From NCBI GenBank assembly GCA_964236465.1, contig CAXSBZ010000019.1:1-64000 (forward strand): DNA of 64,000 bases. Reading direction: 5' to 3'. Shown piece by piece: positions 25,292-33,544 of the stretch. The translations under genes and the position numbers were made by a program. The DNA comes from Mucilaginibacter_A sp964236465. GTDB lineage: Bacteria; Bacteroidota; Bacteroidia; Sphingobacteriales; Sphingobacteriaceae. A model generated the notes under the pieces. That model ran no database searches. It had not been told where the DNA came from and saw nothing but the letters and a program-made list of their open reading frames with translations. Position 1 is the first letter of the stretch; each line of letters begins with the position of its first letter.

Positions 25292-26155
25292 TTAAAACTG
25301 TAGATGTTTAACCGTCTGCCCGTGATTAATCAATTGTTTTAAGGAATCAATACCCACACGAAGATGCGTTTCCACATATTTTTCTGTTACGGTAGAATCA
25401 CTTTCCGCAGTTTTTACACCTTCGGGGATCATCGGTTGATCGGAAACCAGCAGCAAAGCACCTGTCGGAATTTTATTGGCAAAACCAGTGATGAAAATAG
25501 TTGCTGTTTCCATGTCCACAGCCATTGTCCGCAAGCTTTTCAGATATTTTTTAAAGGTTTTGTCATGCTCCCAAACTCGGCGGTTGGTGGTATAAACTGT
25601 TCCAGTCCAGTAATCCCTGGAGTGGTCCCGAATGGTTGTAGAAATTGCTTTTTGAAGCGCAAAAGCGGGAAGCGCAGGCACTTCCGAGGGCAAATAATCG
25701 TTGGAAGTTCCTTCACCACGGATGGCTGCTATTGGTAAGATCAAATCACCAACATTGTTTTTTCGTTTTAAACCACCGCATTTTCCCAAAAAAATCACAG
25801 CTTTTGGATGTATCGCGGTTAACAAATCCATTACAGTTGCAGCCAAAGCACTACCCATTCCAAAATTAATAATCGTAATGCCATCAGCCGTAACACTTTG
25901 CATCGGCTTATCCAAACCCATGATCGGTGCGTTGTCATGCCATTCGGAAAACAATTGAATATATTTAGAAAAATTAGTTAAGATCACATATCCTTTGAAA
26001 TCGTTCAGCGGCCGGCCGGTGTAACGGGGCAACCAATTGGCCACAATCGCTTCTTTGGTTTTCAGGCCGGACTTTACCGGGCTTTGAACTTCTTTTATTT
26101 TGTTGGATTGCTTTACGATTTCAGGATCTTTCTTAACGTCTTTTTCTTCATTCAT
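25292..26155 (-). CDS. amn: AMP nucleosidase (Bacteroidetes type)
   Basis: A 287-residue PNP/UDP-family nucleosidase, cleaving AMP to adenine and ribose 5-phosphate. Characteristic segments: GMGSALAATVMDLL, IFLGKCGGLK, MAVDMETATIF (nucleoside-binding Glu) and LLVSDQP. The short form without the long N-terminal domain of E. coli Amn is usual in this phylum. A longer frame opens at 26179, but its first eight residues (MCYKRSIV) are simply a translation of the dispersed motif, so the ATG at 26155 (MNEEKDVKK) is chosen. Confidence 0.85.
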   Translation of the reverse strand: MNEEKDVKKDPEIVKQSNKIKEVQSPVKSGLKTKEAIVANWLPRYTGRPLNDFKGYVILTNFSKYIQLFSEWHDNAPIMGLDKPMQSVTADGITIINFGMGSALAATVMDLLTAIHPKAVIFLGKCGGLKRKNNVGDLILPIAAIRGEGTSNDYLPSEVPALPAFALQKAISTTIRDHSRDYWTGTVYTTNRRVWEHDKTFKKYLKSLRTMAVDMETATIFITGFANKIPTGALLLVSDQPMIPEGVKTAESDSTVTEKYVETHLRVGIDSLKQLINHGQTVKHLQF

Positions 26156-26159
26156 AACG

Positions 26160-26173
26160 ATGCTTCTTTTATA
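26160..26173 (-). repeat. dispersed motif copy (TATAAAAGAAGCAT)
   Basis: Directly upstream of the amn start; creates a spurious in-frame extension. Confidence 0.75.
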
Positions 26174-26187
26174 GCACAAAAATAAGC

Positions 26188-26223
26188 ATAAAAAAACCCC
26201 GGCTTTAAACCGGGGTTTTTTTA
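26188..26223. terminator. strong intrinsic terminator, bidirectional, after clpX
   Basis: AAAAACCCCGG-CTTTAA-CCGGGGTTTTT forms a GC-rich stem with flanking A and T runs on both strands. It begins right at the clpX stop and lies upstream of amn, so it mainly ends the clpP-clpX transcript. Confidence 0.88.
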
Positions 26224-27465
26224 TGCAGCTTTTAGCTTCTTCAGATCAGATTTTTCAAACTTTTCCCTGGCATAATCCAGTGTTATATCAAGCTGATTTT
26301 GGTCTCGGTTGGATGGTATTTCAAACATCGCATCAATCATAATCGCCTCGCATATAGAACGCAGGCCGCGCGCACCAAGCTTAAATTCCATTGCTTTATC
26401 CACAATGTAATCCAAAACTTCATTGTCAAAATTCAACTCTACGTCTTCGTATTCAAACAACTTATTGTATTGCTTGATCAGCGAATTTTTTGGCTCGATC
26501 AAAATGGCCAGCATTGCCTTCCGATCCAAGGGATTTAGATAAGTAAGCACCGGCAAACGTCCGATCAACTCCGGGATCAGCCCAAATGCCTTCAAATCCT
26601 GCGGAGAAATGTATTTATAAAGATTTTTTAAGTCGATATCCTGATCGTCGCCTTTCATTTTATAACCAACTGTTTGGGTACGCATCCGGTTAGCAATTTT
26701 CTTTTCAATACCATCAAAAGCACCTCCGCAGATAAACAAAATATTGCTGGTATTTACGGTGATCATCTTTTGATCCGGATGTTTACGGCCACCTTGCGGC
26801 GGAACGTTTACCATGGTTCCCTCCAAAATTTTAAGTAATGCCTGCTGTACACCTTCGCCGGAAACATCACGGGTAATCGAAGGGTTATCACTCTTGCGGG
26901 CAATTTTATCTACTTCATCAATGTAAACAATACCACGCTCGGCCAAAGTAACATCGTAATCTGCTGCCTGCAATAACCGTGTTAATATACTTTCCACATC
27001 TTCGCCTACGTAGCCAGCTTCTGTCAAAACCGTTGCATCACAAATACAAAAAGGAACGTTCAAAACTTTAGCAATCGTTTTAGCCAATAAAGTTTTTCCG
27101 GTGCCAGTTTCACCAACAAGAATGATGTTTGATTTTTCAATATCCACCTCATCCTTTCCGATTTTTTGATTCAACCTTTTGTAGTGATTGTAAACTGCAA
27201 CTGCCAAAACTTTTTTAGCATCATCCTGGCCAATTACATATTGATCCAGGTGCAATTTGATCTCCAAAGGTTTTAAAATAGCAGGAGTGTTAGGTTGCTG
27301 CGGAGATTTTACTTTCCGCAGCTTTAATTCTTCGGCCAAAATATCATTGGCCTGATTTACGCATTTATCACAAATATGAGCGTCCAGTCCGGCAATCAGC
27401 ATTAAAGAATCTTGCTTGCCGGCACCACAAAATGAACATTTAATATCTTTGCTGGTTTTGCTCAT
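26221..27465 (-). CDS. clpX: ATP-dependent Clp protease ATPase subunit ClpX
   Basis: A 414-residue AAA+ unfoldase that feeds substrates to ClpP. N-terminal zinc-binding Cys10, Cys13, Cys32 and Cys35 (KCSFCGAG, HICDKC), Walker A VGETGTGKTLLAK, Walker B VYIDEVDKIA, sensor region and C-terminal arginine-finger segment are intact. clpP is 10 nt upstream and a strong terminator follows. Confidence 0.97.
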   Translation of the reverse strand: MSKTSKDIKCSFCGAGKQDSLMLIAGLDAHICDKCVNQANDILAEELKLRKVKSPQQPNTPAILKPLEIKLHLDQYVIGQDDAKKVLAVAVYNHYKRLNQKIGKDEVDIEKSNIILVGETGTGKTLLAKTIAKVLNVPFCICDATVLTEAGYVGEDVESILTRLLQAADYDVTLAERGIVYIDEVDKIARKSDNPSITRDVSGEGVQQALLKILEGTMVNVPPQGGRKHPDQKMITVNTSNILFICGGAFDGIEKKIANRMRTQTVGYKMKGDDQDIDLKNLYKYISPQDLKAFGLIPELIGRLPVLTYLNPLDRKAMLAILIEPKNSLIKQYNKLFEYEDVELNFDNEVLDYIVDKAMEFKLGARGLRSICEAIMIDAMFEIPSNRDQNQLDITLDYAREKFEKSDLKKLKAA

Positions 27466-27474
27466 GATTTTTGA

Positions 27475-28176
27475 TTACTTATCAACCTTATTACTTTTCA
27501 AAACTTCGTCTACCATACCATATTCTTTGGCTTCTTCAGAGGTCATCCAGTAATCGCGGTCTGAAGATTTTTCAACCCATTCATACGATTGTTCGGAGTG
27601 CTTGGATATGATTTCGTACAATTCTTTTTTCAAACGCAACATTTCGCGCAAGTTGATTTCCATATCAGAAGCCACGCCTTGTGCACCGCCCGATGGCTGA
27701 TGGATCATCACCCGTGAATGCGGCAACACAGCACGCTTTCCTTTTGTACCGGCACAAAGCAAAACTGCGGCCATTGAGGCAGCCATACCTGTACAAATTG
27801 TAGCCACATCATTAGAAATAAATTGCATCGTATCGTAAATCCCTAAACCTGCATATACAGAACCGCCCGGAGAATTGATATAAATCTGAATATCTCTTTT
27901 GGCATCCGTGGATTGCAGAAACAGCAATTGTGCCTGGATAATGTTTGCATTTTGATCCATTACGGCATCTCCCAAAAAGATGATTCGATCCATCATCAAA
28001 CGTGAAAACACGTCCATTTGTGCTACGTTCAACTGGCGTTCTTCAATAATATATGGCGTCATGCCAGTTGGTAACTGTGTATTTTCTACACCGGCTATAA
28101 ATTTATCTACATAAATGCCGTTGATGCGGTGATGCTTCACGGCATATTTTCTGAACTCTTTTTTATCTATTTGCAT
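27475..28176 (-). CDS. clpP: ATP-dependent Clp protease proteolytic subunit ClpP
   Basis: A 233-residue serine protease forming the double heptamer with ClpX. Nucleophile Ser in TGMAASMAAVLL and His in LPHSRVMIHQPSGG are present. The ATG at 28176 (MQIDKKEF) is preferred over an in-frame start six codons upstream that lies in the T-run of the preceding terminator. It follows tig, as in many bacteria. Confidence 0.96.
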   Translation of the reverse strand: MQIDKKEFRKYAVKHHRINGIYVDKFIAGVENTQLPTGMTPYIIEERQLNVAQMDVFSRLMMDRIIFLGDAVMDQNANIIQAQLLFLQSTDAKRDIQIYINSPGGSVYAGLGIYDTMQFISNDVATICTGMAASMAAVLLCAGTKGKRAVLPHSRVMIHQPSGGAQGVASDMEINLREMLRLKKELYEIISKHSEQSYEWVEKSSDRDYWMTSEEAKEYGMVDEVLKSNKVDK

Positions 28177-28184
28177 ATTTTTAT

Positions 28185-28234
28185 AAAAAAACAATGGTTA
28201 TCCAATTCATCGTTTGTAGAACCGGATAACCATT
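28185..28234 (-). terminator. intrinsic terminator between tig and clpP
   Basis: On the minus strand AATGGTTATCC (28224-28234) pairs perfectly with GGATAACCATT (28193-28203) and is followed by GTTTTTTTAT. It separates tig from clpP-clpX transcription or attenuates it. Confidence 0.75.
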
Positions 28235-28257
28235 AACTTTTTGGTTTTGTTAAAAGT

Positions 28258-29604
28258 TTATTCCAGCTTTTTAAACGCTATGTTATCGATTTCTTTTTTG
28301 TCTAAAGTAACAACTGTTTTGAGGTAATCAAAAACTTTCAGTGCTTTTACTTCTTCAAAAAGTTTATTTGCGTTGTCTTTATTTTGTAAAAATTGTACTG
28401 TGTACTGGCCTAATTGCTCTTCGTCCAAAGCTTGCGGGCTGTACATCCTGAATTGCGCATCCAAACGCTGTTTTGCTGCCTGGAAAACTTCTTCATATTT
28501 TATTTCGATGTTGTTATCCTTGATGATTTTGTTTTCGATTAAAGTCCATTTCAGGTTTTTAGCGAAATCAACATAACCATCTTCCAATTCCTGATCGCTC
28601 AGTTTTTCATTACTTACTTTCAGCCATCTTTTCAGAAACCCATCCGGCAATTCAAAATTTACTTTTTGTTGCACAAAGTTGTAAAGTTCGTCTTGCAATT
28701 TGCGTTATGCATCTTGCGCCATCATGGCTTCTTGCTCTTCCGCGATTTTCGCACGAAATTCTTCTTCAGTATGAACAACATTTTCACCAAAAATCTTATC
28801 AAAAAACTCTTGGTTTAAATCTGATTCTTCTAAACGGTTCACATTTTTTACCGTCAGCTGAAAATTTGATTTTAAATCAGCAGCTTCGGCTTCATCAATT
28901 TTTAACAAACCTGCAATTTTCGCTGCATCATTGTTAAAAGCTTTATTAATATCGAAGGCAACAACATCACCTTTTTTCAAACCAATCAAAAAACTTTTTA
29001 CTTCTTCGTCTGCAATTTGTTCAATGCGGACAGAAGTTGTATTCGTGATACCACCTTCAAAAACAGAACCATCGGCAGAAAGCTGCTTCAATTCCGAATA
29101 TAACACGTCATCTTCTGCCGATACGTCAGGATTTGTCATTTTACCATAGCTTCTGCGGATGTTTTTGATCCGGGCTTGCAATGTTTCGTCATCAATTTTG
29201 ACCACATATTGCGGCACCACATCCGCAGCAGAAAAATCCAATGTAAAATCAGGTGCTAAACCTACTTCGTAATTAAATTCGTAATCTTCGTTAAAATCCC
29301 AGTTAAAAGCTTTGTCGTCGTCTGCTTTTGGCAACGGCTGGCCTAAAACTTCTAACTGATTATCAGTAATATAAGTATTTAAAGAATCAGAGAGCATGTG
29401 ATTGATCTCATCAACCAAAATACTTTTACCATACATTTTTTTGATGTGCGCGACAGGCACCATTCCCGGACGGAAACCTGGCAGTTTTGCTTTTTTTGCC
29501 TGTTCTTTAATAGCTTTTTCTACGCGTGCCTGATAATCTTCCTGGTTGATTTTGATGTTTAAAACCGCGTTTAAATCATCTATTTTTTCTTGTGTGATAT
29601 TCAT
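28258..29604 (-). pseudogene. tig: trigger factor interrupted by an in-frame TAA
   Basis: One reading frame of 449 codons from ATG 29604 (MNITQEKIDDLNAVLNIKI) to 28258, the normal length of trigger factor, broken by a single TAA at 28707-28705. The upstream part (299 residues) holds the ribosome-binding domain with the GFRPGMVP loop and most of the PPIase-like domain. The frame continues after the stop, without any shift, as RKLQDELYNFVQQKV through the C-terminal chaperone domain (to IDNIAFKKLE). The junction reads MMAQDA-stop-RKLQDEL. Reinitiation at TTG 28698 would give a separate 146-residue piece. Either a nonsense mutation, read-through, or a base-call error. Confidence 0.85.
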
Positions 29605-29608
29605 GCTG

Positions 29609-29622
29609 ATACTGTTTTTATA
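29609..29622 (-). repeat. dispersed motif copy, ACAGTAT subtype
   Basis: Minus strand TATAAAAACAGTAT, 5 nt before the tig ATG. Confidence 0.7.
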
Positions 29623-29635
29623 TGATAAAAAAATT

Positions 29636-29662
29636 CCTCCGCCAGTTTTTAAATGACGGAGG
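29636..29662 (-). terminator. terminator after tRNA-Leu, before tig
   Basis: Minus strand: CCTCCGTCA pairs with TGGCGGAGG around TTTAAAAAC and is followed by AATTTTTTTATC. It ends the tRNA transcript 9 nt past the mature 3' end and overlaps the tig leader. Confidence 0.78.
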
Positions 29663-29670
29663 AGAATAAG

Positions 29671-29752
29671 TGCGGAAGAAGGGACTCGAACCCCCACGCC
29701 GTGAAGCGCCAGATCCTAAGTCTGGTGCGGCTACCAATTACGCCACTTCCGC
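29671..29752 (-). tRNA. tRNA-Leu (anticodon UAG)
   Basis: Minus strand: acceptor GCGGAAG at the 5' end pairs with CTTCCGC (then A) at the 3' end. The anticodon stem-loop CAGACTTAGGATCTG places UAG at 29716-29718. A long variable arm follows (GCGCTTCACGGCGT), as in class II tRNA-Leu, then the T-arm GGGGGTTCGAGTCCC. CCA is not encoded. 82 nt. Confidence 0.95.
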
Positions 29753-29773
29753 GTGTTTAGGATTTATTTTTTG

Positions 29774-29781
29774 CAAAAGTA
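29774..29781 (-). promoter_or_regulatory. -7 element for the tRNA-Leu transcript
   Basis: Minus strand TACTTTTG (TAnnTTTG) lies 22 nt upstream of the mature tRNA 5' end. A TTTG occurs 11 nt further upstream, closer than the usual 19-21, so only the -7 element is supported. Confidence 0.45.
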
Positions 29782-29842
29782 AGGTATTATTGCAAATAAT
29801 AAAATGTTATGTAACTATTTCGGATAAGCCCAATTTTGATGT

Positions 29843-29969
29843 GCTAAAAGAAGCATTGCTACCATTCCTATTGAAAGAGGGAAACCTTCTTTAAACAATT
29901 AAAGGTCAAACTATTTTGATGAAGAAACCAGTTATTAGCTATTAGGATAAAAACAATGCTTCTTTTATC
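29843..29969. repeat. inverted pair of dispersed motif copies
   Basis: GCTAAAAGAAGCAT (29843-29856, flank CCAATTTTGATGT) and an exact reverse copy (29956-29969) in the bshA/tRNA-Leu gap. Confidence 0.75.
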
Positions 29970-29978
29970 GATATAAAA

Positions 29979-31118
29979 TCAGACTATTACTTTAGACCGC
30001 TCGATCACTTCCCGATAATAATCTTCATACAAAGGCAAAATTAAACTCAGATCAAATTCTTTTGCCCGTGCCAAAGCATTTTCTTTAAACTCTTTCAAAC
30101 GGTCATCATCTTCCAGAATATAAATTGCTTTTGCGGCCATGGTTTTTACATCGCCCACAGCTGTCATAAAGCCGGTAACGCCATCCACATTTAGTTCCGG
30201 TATTCCGCCGGTGTTAGAACTGATGACCGGAACTTTGCAAGCCATCGCTTCGAGCGCAGCCAAACCAAAACTTTCTGATTCGGAAGGCATCAGGAAAAGA
30301 TCAGCAACTGACAAAATTTCTTCTACAGCTTCTTGTTTTCCCAAAAAACGAACGTTATCGCAAACATCCAGATCACGGCACAATTGCTCACACATCGAAC
30401 GCTCCGGTCCATCGCCAACCATCAATAATTTGGATGGTATTTGCTTGTTCACAATGGCAAAAAGTTTGATGACATCTTCCGTACGTTTTACTTTTCGGAA
30501 GTTGGAAGTATGAACCAATATTTTTTCTCCGGAAGGTGCGATTGCTTTTTTAAAATGGTCTTTAGCTTTTTTGCTGAAACGCCTCAAATCAATAAAATTC
30601 GGGATCACCCGGATTTCGTTTTCTACGTCGAAAAAATTAAGTGTATCTTTTTTTAGGCTTTCTGAAACTGCAGTTACACCGTCAGACATGTTGATTGAAA
30701 AAGTAACAACTGGTTTAAATGTCCGGTCTTTACCTACCAGCGTTATATCTGTGCCGTGCAAAGTAGTAACAAATGGAATATGGATGCCATAGGTTTTTAA
30801 AATCTGCTTTGCCAAATAAGCCGCCGAAGCATGTGGAATGGCATAATGCACATGCAGCAAATCCAGGTTTTCAAAACGTACTACATCAACTATTTTGCTG
30901 GTCAATGCAATTTCATAAGGTGCATAATCAAATAATGGATATTTGGATACGGCGACTTCGTGGTAAAAAAGGTTTTCAGAAAAAAAATCCAGCCGGGCTG
31001 GCTGGTTATAAGTGATGAAATGTACTTGATGGCCATTATCAGCCAAGGCTTTACCTAATTCGGTGGCAACAACACCGCTGCCACCAAAAGTAGGATAACA
31101 AACAATACCTATTTTCAT
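29979..31118 (-). CDS. bshA: N-acetyl-alpha-D-glucosaminyl L-malate synthase
   Basis: A 379-residue GT4 retaining glycosyltransferase for the first step of bacillithiol synthesis, the low-molecular-weight thiol of many Bacteroidetes. Start MKIGIVCYPTFGGSGVVATELG with the glycine loop characteristic of BshA; LLHVHYAIPHA, TTLHGTDITLVG and the nucleotide-sugar motif PSESESFGLAALEAMACKVPVI are typical. ATG 31118 is chosen over one six codons upstream since a TAAATTTG element lies at 31134-31141. The gene ends near an exact motif copy (29956-29969). Confidence 0.9.
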   Translation of the reverse strand: MKIGIVCYPTFGGSGVVATELGKALADNGHQVHFITYNQPARLDFFSENLFYHEVAVSKYPLFDYAPYEIALTSKIVDVVRFENLDLLHVHYAIPHASAAYLAKQILKTYGIHIPFVTTLHGTDITLVGKDRTFKPVVTFSINMSDGVTAVSESLKKDTLNFFDVENEIRVIPNFIDLRRFSKKAKDHFKKAIAPSGEKILVHTSNFRKVKRTEDVIKLFAIVNKQIPSKLLMVGDGPERSMCEQLCRDLDVCDNVRFLGKQEAVEEILSVADLFLMPSESESFGLAALEAMACKVPVISSNTGGIPELNVDGVTGFMTAVGDVKTMAAKAIYILEDDDRLKEFKENALARAKEFDLSLILPLYEDYYREVIERSKVIV

Positions 31119-31133
31119 AATTTGATTTGTATG

Positions 31134-31141
31134 CAAATTTA
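31134..31141 (-). promoter_or_regulatory. -7 element for bshA
   Basis: Minus strand TAAATTTG fits TAnnTTTG and lies 16 nt upstream of the chosen ATG, implying a very short leader. It overlaps the alternative upstream start, which argues against that start. No clear -33 element. Confidence 0.45.
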
Positions 31142-31179
31142 TAAGATTATAAATTGCATAACCTGTAAATTATGTAATA

Positions 31180-31662
31180 TTACGGTTGAGAGGAGGTTGC
31201 CCCAGCAGCAGGCATTGCAGCTTTTGCAGCAGAAAGTTTAGTTTGCAACTCTTGTTGCTTTTTTTGCTTTTTGGCGATCTCTTTGTTCAAATCATTTATT
31301 TTGTTGTCAGTATTTTTTACATCACCGTTAGCACTTTTTGCATCTGATGATTTATTGGCCGCTTGTTTAGCTTTTTTTCTCGCTTTTCTGGTTTTATCAT
31401 AATCCGCATCAGTTGCATTTTGCGCTTGCACGCTGCTTTGTTGTGCAGCTTGCTGCGCTTCCTGAGTTGCACTTGCTGCTTTCGATTGTTCTGTTGGCAA
31501 CTTACCTTGTGCTGCCTGTAGCTTTACTTGCAAATCAGCGATTTCTTTTGTAACGTCTGCATATTGCTGACTTAATTTAACTGTATCAACATTTTTTTGG
31601 GAGAAAGCCTGCGTCGTTAATCCTAACATCGCAACTGCTAATACTAAAACAATTTTTTTCAT
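31180..31662 (-). CDS. exported coiled-coil protein, Ala/Lys/Gln-rich
   Basis: A 160-residue protein with signal peptide MKKIVLVLAVAMLGLTTQAFS and a mature part made of Ala/Gln/Lys heptad-like helices (EIADLQVKLQAAQGK, KINDLNKEIAKKQKKQQEL), ending in a Pro/Ala/Ser tail. No catalytic motif. Such proteins are common, unnamed periplasmic or outer-membrane-associated helpers in Sphingobacteriaceae. ATG at 31662 is preferred to the TTG two codons earlier. It is monocistronic between the serine hydrolase and bshA. Confidence 0.75.
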   Translation of the reverse strand: MKKIVLVLAVAMLGLTTQAFSQKNVDTVKLSQQYADVTKEIADLQVKLQAAQGKLPTEQSKAASATQEAQQAAQQSSVQAQNATDADYDKTRKARKKAKQAANKSSDAKSANGDVKNTDNKINDLNKEIAKKQKKQQELQTKLSAAKAAMPAAGATSSQP

Positions 31663-31711
31663 AATCAATATTTAATTTTTTTCCTTGAAACACAAAAACC
31701 ATGCCTTTTAG

Positions 31712-33544
31712 TTACTGTGCACCTTTTTGTATGGCTTCGTAAACTGCATCTTGTATTCTTCTGCGGATGCCCAGATCAGATAACTTATCTGTAACTTTTG
31801 GATTTACTCTATTAGATAAAAAAATATAAATCAGATTGTACTTCGGATCCACCCAAAAACAAGTGCCGGTATAACCTGTGTGTCCGTAAGTTTGATCGGA
31901 AGCCAAAACCGAAGGATAACGGGTAGAACGGTTCGGATCCCAGCGGTCAAAACCTAAACCGCGCCGGCTTACATCAGATTGTTTTGCAGTGAAAAGATCA
32001 ACTGTTTCCGGCTTAAAATACTGCACACCGCCATAAGTTCCGCGGTTCAAAATCATCTGATATAAAATAGCCAGGTCATTGGCACTGGTAAACAAACCAG
32101 CATGGCCGGAAACGCCGCCCAGCAAACCTGCACCCTGGTCATGCACATAACCAATCAGCAGTTGATGCCGGAAGCCCTGATCGTTTTCGGTTGGAATAAT
32201 TTGGTTTGGCGGGAAACGGTTCAGCGGCAGAAATCCAGCCGTTTGCATTCCCAGCGGCGCATAAAAATTTTGCTGAACATAAACGTTGAGCGGCGTGGCA
32301 GAAATCGTCTCCACAATTTCCTTCATAAAATACATGCTCAAATCACTGTAAACATATCTTCCTCTTGTTTTTAAGGGAGAATTGAGCATATCCGGCCAGA
32401 TCACATCTTTGAAATAATCTTTTTTCAGATAAAAATGATCCGCTACTTTGGTTGGAAATGCTGCTGAAGAATCTGTACTTCTGTTTTCTGCTTTTAGTTT
32501 TTCCCAAGTGACAATATCGGGAACCATGCCCGATTGATGCGTTAAAAACTCGCGTACTTTAATATCGTTTTTATTGGTGTTTCGTGCCAAAGCCAGGTAA
32601 CTCCCCGCGGTAGAATCCAAGTTTAATTTTCCTTGGTCATAAAGCTTCATCACGTCCATCGTGGTGGCCGATACTTTTGTAACCGATGCCAGATCAAAAA
32701 TATCCGTGATTTTATCTTTCAAAGTATCGTTGTAAGTATGATTTCCATAAGCTTTGTTGAAAATCACTTTGCCATTTCGCGCTACTAAAACTACTGCTCC
32801 CGGCGTTGCTTTGGCACGAATGGCTTCGGCTACAATTGCATCAATATTGCTGTTTAAATTATCAGTATTGATGCCTGCATCTTCCGGCACAGAATAGGCC
32901 AGTCGGGTTTGTGTAGTCGTTGCACCATCGCCGCTTTGGTATTTTGAGGAAATCCTGGTTTGCAATTTTTGGTTGGAAGCAACTCCGCCAAACAAAATCT
33001 GCGCGGCCTGATTGGCTGCAATTGGCGAATTGATGGGCGACCATAGCAATACTCCTTTTAGCACATCAAATTCCGGCTTTAATTGTGTGGCACCAAAACA
33101 GGCTACAATCAGGTTTTTATGCTGATCTAAGGCAGATAAAAATGGCATCAAAGCCGGGTTTTTCAAATCCTGTTTATTCAGCTGTACAATTACCGTGGTA
33201 TAAAATTTCAGGTCGAACAGCAGATTATTCAGGTTTTTATTCCCGGAATAATAAGCTGCATCAAAAGAAGAAACTTTGGCATATTTATTCAGCAGGCTAT
33301 CAAAAACCAGCGTATTTTCAAAGTTGAAATGAACGCTGGCAAATTTTTGCTGATCCAAATTTTTGATCGGAACGATCTGGTTCTGATTGTTCAGCAAAAC
33401 CGTAGAACTCTCAATGCTTTTTTTAGCAGCCAAAAAACCTTGGTTTTGCTGGTGCGGATCCGGAACCTGCGCGCAGGCCGAACTCATGGCCGTTATCGCC
33501 CATAATAATCCGTAAAATATTTTGCGGTTAACGTTTATATACAT
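31712..33544 (-). CDS. serine hydrolase (class C beta-lactamase fold) with GH3 C-terminal-like domain
   Basis: A 610-residue exported protein (signal peptide ending about SSACAQ). Residues 35-210 resemble the C-terminal alpha/beta domain of family 3 glycoside hydrolases (SSTVLLNNQNQIVPI, YTTVIVQLNK, LIVACFGATQLKPEF, GVLLWSPINSPIAANQAAQILFGG). From about 240 comes a penicillin-binding/serine hydrolase domain with SxxK (LASVTK), YSD (RYVYSDLSM) and a HTGYTGTC segment. The related longer proteins I know of have a complete GH3 catalytic domain in front; it is absent here. The gene overlaps the amidohydrolase by 17 nt, indicating coupling. Possibly cell-wall recycling; substrate unknown. Confidence 0.85.
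   Translation of the reverse strand: MYINVNRKIFYGLLWAITAMSSACAQVPDPHQQNQGFLAAKKSIESSTVLLNNQNQIVPIKNLDQQKFASVHFNFENTLVFDSLLNKYAKVSSFDAAYYSGNKNLNNLLFDLKFYTTVIVQLNKQDLKNPALMPFLSALDQHKNLIVACFGATQLKPEFDVLKGVLLWSPINSPIAANQAAQILFGGVASNQKLQTRISSKYQSGDGATTTQTRLAYSVPEDAGINTDNLNSNIDAIVAEAIRAKATPGAVVLVARNGKVIFNKAYGNHTYNDTLKDKITDIFDLASVTKVSATTMDVMKLYDQGKLNLDSTAGSYLALARNTNKNDIKVREFLTHQSGMVPDIVTWEKLKAENRSTDSSAAFPTKVADHFYLKKDYFKDVIWPDMLNSPLKTRGRYVYSDLSMYFMKEIVETISATPLNVYVQQNFYAPLGMQTAGFLPLNRFPPNQIIPTENDQGFRHQLLIGYVHDQGAGLLGGVSGHAGLFTSANDLAILYQMILNRGTYGGVQYFKPETVDLFTAKQSDVSRRGLGFDRWDPNRSTRYPSVLASDQTYGHTGYTGTCFWVDPKYNLIYIFLSNRVNPKVTDKLSDLGIRRRIQDAVYEAIQKGAQ

Noticed and set aside
26156..26179. N-terminal extension MCYKRSIV of the AMP nucleosidase
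   Set aside because: It is a translation of the dispersed motif; the downstream ATG gives a normal start.
29605..29697. Upstream extension of trigger factor
   Set aside because: It runs through the tRNA terminator and into the 3' end of tRNA-Leu; the family start is at 29604.
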